In this document: piece by piece, positions 24,983 through 33,011 of the stretch
How positions within the stretch are numbered: position 1 is the first letter of the stretch
How the letters are laid out: every line of letters starts with the position of its first letter
Made by a program: the position numbers and the translations under genes
Notes under the pieces: generated by a model
The model's input: only the letters and a program-made list of their open reading frames with translations
Database searches by the model: none
What the model was told of the DNA's origin: nothing
Assembly: GCA_913063165.1 (NCBI GenBank)
Contig: CAJXZL010000024.1
Location: 1 to 35,867 of the forward strand
Length of the DNA: 35,867 nucleotides
Direction: 5' to 3'
Origin: an uncultured Saccharospirillaceae bacterium
Lineage (GTDB): Bacteria > Pseudomonadota > Gammaproteobacteria > Pseudomonadales > Natronospirillaceae

Positions 24983-25561
24983 ATGTCACAAGAAAAAGAG
25001 AGTGATCGCACCAGCACCACCGAAATGATTGCGGACACGCTGTATAAAAGTCGTACGCTCATGATTTGCGAAGAAATCAATCAGCGCATGGCCCGTCGCG
25101 TGTGTTTAGAATTGTTGGCTTTAGCCGCTCAGTCGGATGACGACATTACCCTGTTCATTAACTCTCAGGGTGGCCATGTTGAAGCGGGCGATAGCATCCA
25201 TGACATCATCCGGTTTATTAAGCCGCGCGTGAAAGTCGTGGGTACTGGTTGGGTAGCCAGCGCAGGCACACACATCTTCTTGGCGGCAGACACCGCAGAC
25301 CGTTACTGTTTGCCAAACACCCGCTTTTTAATCCATCAGCCTTCGGGTGGCGTGGGTGGACAAGCCAGTGACATCGCCATTCAAGCGGAAGAAATCATCA
25401 AGATGCGTGAGCGTTTGGCGCGTATTATCGCCACACAAACCGGTCAGAAAATCGAGCAGGTTCGGGTCGATATTGAACGTGATAACTGGATGACCGCTAA
25501 AGAAGCCATCAGCTATGGCATCTGTAACAAAATGATCGCGTCGGTGTCTGAGCTGGTTTAA
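24983..25561 (+). CDS. Stand-alone ClpP-like serine peptidase
   Basis: A 192-residue member of the ClpP family. The catalytic triad can be placed by alignment to E. coli ClpP: Ser93 in GWVASAGTHIF, His118 in FLIHQPSGG and Asp167 in ERDNWMTAKEAISYGI. The oxyanion-type block INSQGGHVEAGDSIHDII is also present. It differs from housekeeping ClpP by VASAG instead of AASMG and by a divergent N-terminus without a clear propeptide. No clpX or clpA is adjacent. It is probably a second, accessory ClpP whose unfoldase partner is unknown. SD-like GGGA precedes the ATG, and a strong terminator follows. Confidence 0.88.
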   Translation: MSQEKESDRTSTTEMIADTLYKSRTLMICEEINQRMARRVCLELLALAAQSDDDITLFINSQGGHVEAGDSIHDIIRFIKPRVKVVGTGWVASAGTHIFLAADTADRYCLPNTRFLIHQPSGGVGGQASDIAIQAEEIIKMRERLARIIATQTGQKIEQVRVDIERDNWMTAKEAISYGICNKMIASVSELV

Positions 25562-25583
25562 TTGCTCAGAACACAGCCAACCG

Positions 25584-25624
25584 AAAAAGGCCTTGTGCAC
25601 GCCTGTGCTGACAAGGCCTTTTTT
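25584..25624. terminator. Bidirectional Rho-independent terminator
   Basis: AAAAAGGCCTTGT (25584-25596) pairs with ACAAGGCCTTTTT (25611-25623), leaving T and A runs on the two strands. It can stop the ClpP-like gene and the convergent HAD gene. Confidence 0.9.
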
Positions 25625-25633
25625 ATGTCTGCT

Positions 25634-26344
25634 TTACGGCTGTTGTTGGTCTAGATAGTGACCGATATGCGCGGCCAAGGCTTCCAAACCCGGTCGCACC
25701 AGACTCGGCTGCACAGGGCCCGTGTCCGTTCGCCAGACATCAAACGCTTGCTGCGGGTTCCGCTGTATCCACGCGGTATGAAACCCCTGCTGATCGGCAC
25801 CAATCACATCAAACGCATTGCCTGATATCAGCCAGCTATCTTGTGCTTGCACCTGCATGGTCGTGAGCACGTGTTGGTAGACCTGGGGGTGTGGCTTAAA
25901 AGACCCCACGACTTCCACGCTCACCACCTGTTCAAAATAGGGCAGTAGCCCCGCTTGTCGCAGCAGGTGCGTCACGGTTTTTTGGCTGCCATTGGAAAAA
26001 GCACAAAGGCGAAACCCCCTTGCCTTTGCCTCTGCCAATCCTGTCGCAGCATCAGCAAAGGCAGGCAATCTGGCATAGTGCGCCATCAGCTGCGCGCGCT
26101 GTGTTTCAGTCAGGTCACAACCCAGTTGGTCACAACAGTAATCAAGTGCGTCACGTGTCGGCACAGCAAAGTCACAGGGGCTGCGCATCAGGCCGCGTCG
26201 AAATGAATATTCCAACTGTTTCTCGCGCCATAGGGTCACAAACTGCGCGGCCTCATTCGGCAACCACTGCGCTAACTGGGTGATCACGGCTCGGGTATCG
26301 ATGAGCGTGCCATAAATATCAAAAGCCAACATTGGGGGCATCAT
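25634..26344 (-). CDS. HAD-superfamily protein, (S)-2-haloacid dehalogenase type II-like
   Basis: A protein of about 236 residues. It has the nucleophile motif AFDIYGTLIDT, motif 2 CAFSNGSQKTV, a motif 3 lysine in GSFKPHPQVY, and ISGNAFDVIGADQQGFHTAWIQRN, which corresponds to the SNAFDxxGA block of L-2-haloacid dehalogenases. These enzymes hydrolyse 2-haloalkanoic acids with inversion, but many members are of unknown substrate, so the activity is not certain. I chose the ATG at 26344 (MMPPMLAFDIYGTL) because TGGGAG lies at the right distance. A longer form from 26431 adds an unlikely leader. It is divergent from the SDR gene. Confidence 0.85.
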   Translation of the reverse strand: MMPPMLAFDIYGTLIDTRAVITQLAQWLPNEAAQFVTLWREKQLEYSFRRGLMRSPCDFAVPTRDALDYCCDQLGCDLTETQRAQLMAHYARLPAFADAATGLAEAKARGFRLCAFSNGSQKTVTHLLRQAGLLPYFEQVVSVEVVGSFKPHPQVYQHVLTTMQVQAQDSWLISGNAFDVIGADQQGFHTAWIQRNPQQAFDVWRTDTGPVQPSLVRPGLEALAAHIGHYLDQQQP

Positions 26345-26505
26345 CTGGTCTCCCATCTTTGTTTCAGTCGCTGAGCACGTCAGCCTCAATATGAATGTAA
26401 CAGAGGCCATTATTGTCCTGCAAATACGCAATGATCTGGCACACAGTTGCCTGCGTCTAGCCTTTAGGTCACCATGGTGACTGTCATGTCATGAGGAAGC
26501 ACAGG

Positions 26506-27207
26506 ATGTCATCACCCCAGCATATCGTTATTACTGGTGCCAACCGCGGCATCGGCTTGGCACTCACGCAACAGTTGGTCGCAGAAGGCCACCACATGTG
26601 GGCTACCCACCGGCCACAGGCTGATACGGGTGCTTTGCAACGGCTGCAAGAAACCGCTCGCAGCCGACTCAAATTGGTGCCTCTTGATGTGCGGAATCTG
26701 GCCGATTGCCAAGCATTTTCGCAGTCCTTAGGCGCGCAACCTATTGATGTATTATGGAACAATGCAGGGCTGTTATTGGACCGTGAGGCAGACATCACCG
26801 CGCTCGATTTCGACCACTATGCCGCCATGCTAGAGGTCAATACCCTAGGGCCTCTGCGGGTCATTCAATCGTTACTGCCGCAGCTGAGGCGCAGCCAACA
26901 CGCCAAGATTCTCAACCTGTCATCCGTGATGGGGTCGATAGGCAAGGGCGGTGCCGGTGCCAGTGGCTACCGAACCTCTAAGGCTGCCCTGAACCGCGCC
27001 CTAAGAACGGTGGCAGAGGATGTCAGGCAATGGAACATTGCCGTGCTGTGTTTGCACCCGGGTTGGGTGAAAACTGACATGGGCGGTCTTGCCGCTGATA
27101 TTGACATATCCGAAAGTGCGCAGGGGTTGATCCGCATGATGCACAACAGCACCCTTGCGGATACTGGGCAGTTTTGGGATTACCAAGGCAAGGTGCTGCC
27201 CTGGTAA
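26506..27207 (+). CDS. Short-chain dehydrogenase/reductase
   Basis: A 233-residue classical SDR. The cofactor-binding motif GANRGIG (near residue 12), DVRN, the NNAG motif (WNNAGLL), the catalytic Ser in ILNLSSVMGSIG, and the catalytic YxxxK in GYRTSKAAL are all present, followed by LHPGWVKTDMGG. The layout is like C-factor-type SDRs. NADP preference is suggested by the THR pattern after the second strand but is not certain. The ATG at 26506 is preferred over 26491 because AGGAAG lies 8 bases ahead of it. It ends 6 bases from the convergent dctD. Substrate unknown. Confidence 0.88.
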   Translation: MSSPQHIVITGANRGIGLALTQQLVAEGHHMWATHRPQADTGALQRLQETARSRLKLVPLDVRNLADCQAFSQSLGAQPIDVLWNNAGLLLDREADITALDFDHYAAMLEVNTLGPLRVIQSLLPQLRRSQHAKILNLSSVMGSIGKGGAGASGYRTSKAALNRALRTVAEDVRQWNIAVLCLHPGWVKTDMGGLAADIDISESAQGLIRMMHNSTLADTGQFWDYQGKVLPW

Positions 27208-27212
27208 AGCCA

Positions 27213-28568
27213 TCAAGGCCGGTCTTTATAGTCGTCCTTGTCCAAACCGTATTTTTTCATTTTGTCATACAGGGTCTTTCTCGGTAGCCCCAAACTGACC
27301 AGCGCATCTTTGATACTGCCCTGGTGTTGCGCCAAGGCGGCGTTGATGAGCTGGCTTTCATAGTTTTCAACCAATTCAATCAAGGTTTGGCGCCCCTGAA
27401 CCTCTTCTTCAAAGGGGTTGGCCATTTGTTCGAAGGCATGTTCGCCCAATAGCACATAGCGTTCGGCCAAATTACGCAGCTCTCGGACATTACCCGGCCA
27501 AGGGTGCTGCATCAATCGCGCCATTCGGCTGCTCGGTGGTGGGATAATTTCCCGCTGATAGCGCGCAGCAGCAATCAAAGAAAAATGCTGAAACAACAGG
27601 GGAATGTCATTTTCTCGCTCGCGTAACGAGGGGATGTCCACTTTGACAATATTGAGCCGGTAATACAGATCCGACCGGAACTGCCCCGAGGTCGATAACT
27701 GCTGCAAATCGGTTTTGGTTGCCGCAATGACCCGAATGTCGATGGGCACACTTTTGTTGCTACCCAGGCGTTCAATTTTGCGTTCTTCTAACACCCGCAA
27801 CAGTTTGACCTGCAATAGCAAGGGCATGCTTTCAATTTCATCCAGAAACACGGTGCCACCATTGGCATATTCAAACTTGCCGATGCGTTGCTTGTTGGCG
27901 CCAGTAAAGGCACCCGCCTCATGACCAAACAACTCACTTTCAATCAGATTTTCGGGCACCGCACCGCAGTTAATCGCGACAAAATTATGGTCAACGCGGC
28001 GGCTATTTTCATGTAACCAACGCGCAACCAAGTCTTTGCCCGTACCGGTATCCCCGTGCAACAACACATCGGCTGGAGCATCTGCAATGGCCTCCAGTAT
28101 CGAGAATAGCTGCAACATGGGTGGGGTCTTGCCTAGTAGGCGGGGGCCGGGCGCGGCATTCATTTTCAATTGATTTTTTAACTGGCGGTTTTCAAGGGTG
28201 AGCGCGCGCTTTTCGGTACCGCGTCGTACCACATCTGTAATCAGATCGGCTTCATAGGGTTTTTCAATAAAATCGTAGGCACCTTGGCGCATGGCCGATA
28301 CGGCCATACTGATGTCGCCATGGCCGGTCAGTAAAATCACCGGAATCTCATGGTCGGTTTCATGGACACGGTGCATTAACGCCAGTCCATCCATGACCGG
28401 CATGTTGATGTCGGAAATCACCACACCGGGCCAATCGGGCTCCAGTGCCTCGAGTAACCCCTGTCCCGTCGCGAAACACCGCACCGGCACATCCTCAAGT
28501 TCAAGTGCCTGTTGCAGTGATGTGCGAATCGACGCGTCATCGTCACAAAAAAATACCGGGCCTTTCAT
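27213..28568 (-). CDS. dctD: DctD-like sigma-54-dependent response regulator
   Basis: A 451-residue NtrC-class activator. Its receiver domain (1-120) has acidic FFCDDD, the phospho-acceptor Asp53 in VVISDINMP, LLTGHGD and IEKPYE. The AAA+ domain (about 140-370) carries Walker A GDTGTGKD, the sigma-54-contacting GAFTGA loop (HEAGAFTGANKQ), Walker B TVFLDEIESMP and the WPGNVRELRN sensor block. A Fis-type helix-turn-helix ends the protein (LPRKTLYDKMKKYGL), a sequence typical of DctD. The ATG overlaps the dctB stop by four bases (ATGA), with AAGGAAACG upstream. Its target is most likely the sigma-54 promoter before dctP, some 4 kb away. Confidence 0.95.
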   Translation of the reverse strand: MKGPVFFCDDDASIRTSLQQALELEDVPVRCFATGQGLLEALEPDWPGVVISDINMPVMDGLALMHRVHETDHEIPVILLTGHGDISMAVSAMRQGAYDFIEKPYEADLITDVVRRGTEKRALTLENRQLKNQLKMNAAPGPRLLGKTPPMLQLFSILEAIADAPADVLLHGDTGTGKDLVARWLHENSRRVDHNFVAINCGAVPENLIESELFGHEAGAFTGANKQRIGKFEYANGGTVFLDEIESMPLLLQVKLLRVLEERKIERLGSNKSVPIDIRVIAATKTDLQQLSTSGQFRSDLYYRLNIVKVDIPSLRERENDIPLLFQHFSLIAAARYQREIIPPPSSRMARLMQHPWPGNVRELRNLAERYVLLGEHAFEQMANPFEEEVQGRQTLIELVENYESQLINAALAQHQGSIKDALVSLGLPRKTLYDKMKKYGLDKDDYKDRP

Positions 28569-30421
28569 GGCGTTTCCTTCACGGGGTTAGCCGCCGTTGT
28601 GGCGGAGGTGTGTGACACCAACAGGGGCAATCGAATACTAAATACCGCGCCCTTTGACTGACCATTAGCAGCCGACAGCGTGCCGCCCATGGTTTCAATA
28701 ATTTGACGAGAAATACTGAGCCCCAGTCCCAAGCCTTCAGAGATGTCTTTGGTGGTAAAGAACGGCTCAAAGATTTCCTGTGTATCGATAATGCCCACCC
28801 CGTTGTCGCTGACTTGGATGATGGCAGATCCCATGCCTTTATTCAGATTGATACGGATTTCTGGTTGCTCAGCATCACGGGTTGCCTGAATGGCGTTTGA
28901 CAGCAAGTTTACCAATACCTGCTCCAAACGCACCATGTCACCCGCAACCCACACCGGCTGACCGTCGGCACCCTGAATCACCACCTTTGCGGGACTGGTT
29001 TCGATCACTGGCTGCATCAGGTGGCGGGCATCGGTAATAATTTGGCACAGGTCGATGGCCACCAATTTGCTGCTGGATTTGCGGGTAAACATTTTAAACT
29101 GGCGGATGATATTGCCCATGCGCTCACAGAGCTGGATGATCTCTTCTAGATTTTTGTCGGTTTGTTCAAGGTTGCCACGCTGTAGAAACTTTCGGGCATT
29201 GGCACTAAACGCCTTGATAGCCGTTAGGGGTTGGTTGAGTTCGTGGTTGATACTCGCCGACATCTGGCCCAGGGTTGCTAACTTGGCCGCCTGAATCAGT
29301 TCATCTTGGGTGGACTTCAGTTGAATTTCTGCCCTTGAGCGTACATCAATTTCGTTCATCAATCGGCGATTGGTTACCAACAGGTCTTCGGTACGTCGAG
29401 CGACCCGCGATTCCAGCTCTTTTCGACTGGATTCCAAATGCTCCAATCGGGCTTGGCGTTCGCGTAAGTAGAGCACCACCCCCAGTAGGGCAGCAAAGAC
29501 GAAAACACCCAGTAAAATGGCACTGAGTTGGTCATAGCGCACATTGCGGGTATTGCCGTAGACCGACACGGTCCAACCCGCAACGGGCATGGGTTGACTG
29601 ACCGCTATCAGGGAGTCGCCGCCCAATTGATAATGTGACACGTCGGTATTCAGCCCTGCCGGCAAGGGTTGTGCGGATAAACCCAGAGGTTCTACGGTAA
29701 TGCCAGGATACCGTCGCTCATCGCCAATGGTCGTCAGGCGTTTGTCATCAAGTGTCCGCACACTCTTATAACGCCAGTCTTGTTGGGTAGACAAAAACAC
29801 CACCGAGTCTTTGTCGGCAACGACCAAATCAAACAAATTCAGGCTACCGGGGACCTTCCAAATATGCTCTAACTCGTTTACGTTGATTTTGAGCGTCAAC
29901 ACGCCCTTCACTGTATCGCCCGATAAGATGGGAGATGAAAAATACAGGCCACGCACCAAACTGGTGGTTCCCAAGGCAAAGTAAAAGCCCTCTGAACCCG
30001 TGAGCGCCTGCTGAAAATAGGGTCTAAAACTGAAATTACGGCCCACAAAGCTAGTCGCCTTGTCCCAATTGCTGGCGGCCATGGTGCGGCCATTAATGTC
30101 CATGACATAGATGTCAGAAGACATCTGTAACAGGTCTGCAAAGGTTTTTAATTTGTCGTTGGCCCTCTCCACGTTAGTTTCTGTGGGAGCATCGACCAAT
30201 TCCAAGAACAGTTGATCAGAGGCCAAAATCGGCGCCATGACCTGATGTCTGCCCATCAAATCTTCGAGAAGGGAGGTATACCGAAATAATTCGTTACGAA
30301 TCAGCTGCTCTAGGTTTTGATAGCCTATCCAGCTGCCAAGGCTGTTGGTGAGGCCCAGTGTGAGGACAAACAGACCTGCCAACATCAGTTTTTTGGAGAG
30401 TTGTTTCACAATGCCTCGCAT
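28565..30421 (-). CDS. dctB: DctB-like membrane sensor histidine kinase
   Basis: A 618-residue kinase. Membrane segments near residues 12-32 and 300-318 enclose a periplasmic double-PAS/Cache sensor (about 35-295; GRTMAASNWDKATSFVGRNFSFRPYF is characteristic of DctB ligand domains). A coiled coil leads to the H-box GQMSASINHELNQPLTAIK with His393. The catalytic domain has LVNLLSNAIQAT (N-box), VSDNGVGI (G1), IFEPFFTTK (F) and EGLGLGLSISRQI (G2). DctB senses periplasmic C4-dicarboxylates and phosphorylates DctD. The start at 30421 has only a weak ribosome binding site; an internal GTG at codon 5 (MKQLSKK) is an alternative. Confidence 0.94.
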   Translation of the reverse strand: MRGIVKQLSKKLMLAGLFVLTLGLTNSLGSWIGYQNLEQLIRNELFRYTSLLEDLMGRHQVMAPILASDQLFLELVDAPTETNVERANDKLKTFADLLQMSSDIYVMDINGRTMAASNWDKATSFVGRNFSFRPYFQQALTGSEGFYFALGTTSLVRGLYFSSPILSGDTVKGVLTLKINVNELEHIWKVPGSLNLFDLVVADKDSVVFLSTQQDWRYKSVRTLDDKRLTTIGDERRYPGITVEPLGLSAQPLPAGLNTDVSHYQLGGDSLIAVSQPMPVAGWTVSVYGNTRNVRYDQLSAILLGVFVFAALLGVVLYLRERQARLEHLESSRKELESRVARRTEDLLVTNRRLMNEIDVRSRAEIQLKSTQDELIQAAKLATLGQMSASINHELNQPLTAIKAFSANARKFLQRGNLEQTDKNLEEIIQLCERMGNIIRQFKMFTRKSSSKLVAIDLCQIITDARHLMQPVIETSPAKVVIQGADGQPVWVAGDMVRLEQVLVNLLSNAIQATRDAEQPEIRINLNKGMGSAIIQVSDNGVGIIDTQEIFEPFFTTKDISEGLGLGLSISRQIIETMGGTLSAANGQSKGAVFSIRLPLLVSHTSATTAANPVKETP

Positions 30422-30462
30422 GCCTCATCACGTCACATTTAGCGACACCTGCGCCCGTCGCG

Positions 30463-31281
30463 CTACAGCCCGTCTTTTGAAAAGTGTCTGCCTGCTAGAC
30501 GAATTGTAACATCCAACGCATCGATCATCAGGTTTACTTCCGCTTCGAGATCGGCACTGGCTTCAGCAGCCAACCGCAGCACCCTGTCGATAGTCGAGGC
30601 AAAGTCCTCTGGTATCCAGGTGCAGCGCGCCTCCACATAGGGCACCAGCTTCTTTTCGCCCGGATGCAACTGTTCGTTGATGGCAAACAGAATGTCAAAA
30701 TAACACGCCAGATACTTTGCCATGACTTGATTCAAGGCCACGCGGTCTTGACGGGATACTGCCTTGCGCATTTGAAAAATAAAGGCCGGCATGTGGCGGC
30801 GCAGTAAGCCATGGTTGCGCTGCAATACGGCTTGCTTTAATCCAGCAGGATAGGGCACATCAAATCGCTTATGCAGAGCAGCGTACGCGCCTGTGCGGTC
30901 AAACAATACCTTGGCGTGTACCAAGTTGTACCACAGGCAGGTGGTCATCCCCATGTTGGCTTGGTGCCGTTCAACGATGGCGGACAGGTTGTGTTCAAAT
31001 TCATCGAGCGGACGATAGATCAAACGAATTTCAGACCCGTCCTCTAATTGTCCATCATCTTCGGTTTCCCAAAAATGGTTGTTCATTTCGACATAGCGCA
31101 ATAGCCGATCAGCGACCCGCTGTCGCGCCGCCAATGCCAGCGGTGCGGTCAGATACAGGTACAGGTTATGGTCAGAAAATGCATCTTCATAATCCGTCAC
31201 TTTTGAACCAGCCAAGGCAATCGCACTCACTTCAGGGTACTGGCTAAATTCGTCGACAATTTCGCTCAAAATCAGCGACAT
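30463..31281 (-). CDS. Nucleotidyltransferase-fold protein, DUF4037-like
   Basis: A 272-residue soluble protein. Residues about 18-50 (VSAIALAGSKVTDYEDAFSDHNLYLYL) have the GS...D outline of a nucleotidyltransferase-fold active site, but the usual second acidic residue of DxD is Asn here (DHN). The C-terminal half is helical, as in DUF4037 proteins. No function is known for this family. It could be a degenerate or differently acting member. The ATG at 31281 is preceded by an excellent AAGGAGCAACAC. It lies 42 bases upstream of dctB on the same strand and may be co-transcribed, but a functional link is not evident. Confidence 0.7.
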   Translation of the reverse strand: MSLILSEIVDEFSQYPEVSAIALAGSKVTDYEDAFSDHNLYLYLTAPLALAARQRVADRLLRYVEMNNHFWETEDDGQLEDGSEIRLIYRPLDEFEHNLSAIVERHQANMGMTTCLWYNLVHAKVLFDRTGAYAALHKRFDVPYPAGLKQAVLQRNHGLLRRHMPAFIFQMRKAVSRQDRVALNQVMAKYLACYFDILFAINEQLHPGEKKLVPYVEARCTWIPEDFASTIDRVLRLAAEASADLEAEVNLMIDALDVTIRLAGRHFSKDGL

Positions 31282-31580
31282 GTGTTGCTCCTTTGTTGGT
31301 CGGTTGTGGTCATCACGCTAGGCATTAGATTGCCGCAATGAGCCACCTCAAACCATGATCTAACGCCCATTGCGCGCCAATTACAATACGGCTTTTTGCT
31401 AGGGTATCGGGTCGCATATCGGGGTTAAGCCCCTGATTGCCGCTTGGGTGCTGGTCGGTAAACCGTGATTGATAAAGGCCATAGCGCCACCATGCATGGC
31501 CTCAAGTCTCGGGTGTTTTTGCATCAGTGCGCTTTTTATTATTCGGATCATCCCTCATAAAGCCAGACCCGTACAGATAC
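31282..31580. other. Gene-poor gap of about 300 bases
   Basis: Between the nucleotidyltransferase-fold gene and the terminator behind spy there is no convincing gene. An open minus-strand frame from 31558 to 31325 reads through apart from a single internal TGA (see the pseudogene entry). A 9-base direct repeat, GATTGCCGC, occurs near 31328 and 31434. No tRNA-like or terminator structure was seen inside the gap. Confidence 0.5.
31325..31558 (-). pseudogene. Possible interrupted small ORF
   Basis: Reading from ATG 31558 to the TAA at 31327-31325 gives 77 codons with one in-frame TGA at 31504-31502. The second part contains protein-like sequence (RPDTLAKSRIVIGAQWALDH). No ribosome binding site or known family was recognised. 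It could be a gene remnant, or chance. Confidence 0.15.
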
Positions 31581-31605
31581 AAAAAAGCCCAGCAATGCTG
31601 GGCTT
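31581..31605 (-). terminator. Rho-independent terminator after the Spy-like gene
   Basis: On the minus strand AGCCCAGC, ATT, GCTGGGCT is followed by TTTTT. The stem is 8 base pairs and perfect, 30-50 bases beyond the stop at 31634. Confidence 0.93.
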
Positions 31606-31633
31606 GATCGTCTCGATTGACTACGACATCTGG

Positions 31634-32179
31634 TTATTTGCCGTAGCGGGGACCGCGGTCGCCATCCCGATGATGACCGCCACCATCACGTCCACGACCC
31701 TGGCCTGCTTCAGGGCGTTGCATGGGGTGTGCATCCATATAGCTTTCCAGTTCGGCCAATTGGTCGGCTGACAATACCGTGGATAATTCAGCGACCAATC
31801 TGTCTCGGTGTTCTGTTCGCAAGGCTTCATTGCGGTCTTGCATACGGGTTTTAAAATCCGCCATTTCTGTTTGCATCTCGGCTCGGTGCGCTTCACGTTC
31901 TGCCTCAGTGGATTCGCCAAAAGCGGTCATGATCGGCAGCAGGGCAGCGCGCTGTTCTTCGGTCAGCCCTATCTGGTCAAACACATAATTCATTTGTGTC
32001 TCTGGATTGCGTCCACCGCGCTCAGAGAGCATTGACATAGATGACCAAGGAGAATGGGGTCTGTCCATGCCCTGTGGTCCATGAGAGTCAGCAAATGCGA
32101 TGCCCATCCAAAGGGTTCCGATAACAGCGGTCGCCGCTGCAGTTATTTTTAAGCTCTTATTCAATGTTAGGTTTTTCAT
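31634..32179 (-). CDS. Spy/CpxP-family periplasmic protein
   Basis: A 181-residue exported protein. The signal peptide covers about residues 1-30 (ending MGIAFA). The mature part holds two LTxxQ motifs in the forms IGLTEEQRAAL and VLSADQLAEL, separated by a charged helical stretch, the arrangement of the Spy/CpxP family of periplasmic chaperones and stress-dampening proteins. The tail is rich in Gly, Arg, His and Asp (GRGRDGGGHHRDGDRGPRYG), which could bind metal. The ATG at 32179 follows GAGGAAAAGAAC; upstream starts to 32239 lack a signal peptide. In E. coli spy is activated by BaeR and CpxR, and here the gene lies directly downstream of a BaeSR pair. Confidence 0.88.
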   Translation of the reverse strand: MKNLTLNKSLKITAAATAVIGTLWMGIAFADSHGPQGMDRPHSPWSSMSMLSERGGRNPETQMNYVFDQIGLTEEQRAALLPIMTAFGESTEAEREAHRAEMQTEMADFKTRMQDRNEALRTEHRDRLVAELSTVLSADQLAELESYMDAHPMQRPEAGQGRGRDGGGHHRDGDRGPRYGK

Positions 32180-32271
32180 GTTCTTTTCCTCGCTTGCTGT
32201 GGTTGTATGACATGAGTATCGGTCACAACCGTGCAACAATTAGGGAGCAATTAAGGAAAGAATGTGGCCAT

Positions 32272-32311
32272 GGCAGATAGGGGCGGATAGGGGCAGAATG
32301 CGGCAGAAATC
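32272..32311 (-). promoter_or_regulatory. Four 10-base-phased GGC(A/G)GA repeats upstream of the Spy-like gene, candidate BaeR site
   Basis: GGCAGATAGG, GGCGGATAGG, GGCAGAATGC and GGCAGAAATC start at 32272, 32282, 32292 and 32302, exactly 10 bases apart. On the minus strand these are TCTGCC-type hexamers on one helical face, about 95-130 bases upstream of the spy ATG and directly beyond the end of baeR. OmpR-family regulators bind direct repeats with this spacing. The link to BaeR is inference. Confidence 0.55.
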
Positions 32312-32348
32312 AGGGCATGAAGACGCGGATGAGTCTGGTGACCAACCC

Positions 32349-33011
32349 CTATTCATATTTATACCCAGCACCATACACCGACCACACAAATTCACGGTCG
32401 GCTGATAGGACTTCTAATTTCTTTCTGAGTTTTTTGATGTGACTATCGATGGTTCGGTCACTGACAATGCGCCGATCGGGATAGATGGCTGTCATCAAGC
32501 GGTCTCGGGTAAATATCACCCCAGGGCGTTTCATTAACTCCTCAAGTAATCGAAACTCCACCGAGGTCAGGCTGATCTGTTGTGCCTGAAAGCGCACTCC
32601 AAAGGTTTCAGGATTGATAATGAGTGTGTCGCCCCGGTCTGCTGCCATTTGCGGGTCACTGCGGCGCAGCACCGCCCGAACACGAGACACCAGTTCTCGC
32701 GGGCTAAAGGGTTTACACAGATAATCGTCCGCGCCTAGGTCTAGCCCCAACAGGCGATCGACTTCTTCGATCCGTGCGGTGGTCATAATGATCGGCAAAT
32801 TACTGGTCTGTCTCACCGTTTTGCAAATGCTAATGCCGTCTTTACCCGGCAACATCAAATCCAATACCATCAAATCGACGCTGTTGTCAGCGAGCCAAGG
32901 TGCAACCTCGGCACCATTACCGAGAATGGTCACCTCATAGTCGGCAGCCACCAAATAGTCTCGCTCCACTTCGGCCAATTTCCGTTCGTCTTCTACGATC
33001 AATATCTTCAT
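32349..33011 (-). CDS. baeR: OmpR-family response regulator, BaeR-like
   Basis: A 220-residue regulator with a receiver domain (acidic VEDE near residue 8, phospho-acceptor Asp51 in MVLDLMLPGKDG, conserved Thr and the Lys in CKPFSPREL) and a winged-helix output domain (LTSVEFRLLEELMKRPG, DRTIDSHIKKLRKKL, VYGAGYKYE). The block VDRLLGLDLGADDYLCKPFSPRE is close to E. coli BaeR. The ATG overlaps the kinase stop by four bases (ATGA). It is likely to control the Spy-like gene downstream through the phased repeat. Confidence 0.92.
   Translation of the reverse strand: MKILIVEDERKLAEVERDYLVAADYEVTILGNGAEVAPWLADNSVDLMVLDLMLPGKDGISICKTVRQTSNLPIIMTTARIEEVDRLLGLDLGADDYLCKPFSPRELVSRVRAVLRRSDPQMAADRGDTLIINPETFGVRFQAQQISLTSVEFRLLEELMKRPGVIFTRDRLMTAIYPDRRIVSDRTIDSHIKKLRKKLEVLSADREFVWSVYGAGYKYE

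Noticed and set aside
31399-31524. 41-codon minus-strand ORF in the gap after the Spy-like gene
   Set aside because: No ribosome binding site and no recognisable family; another frame over the same DNA looks equally protein-like.
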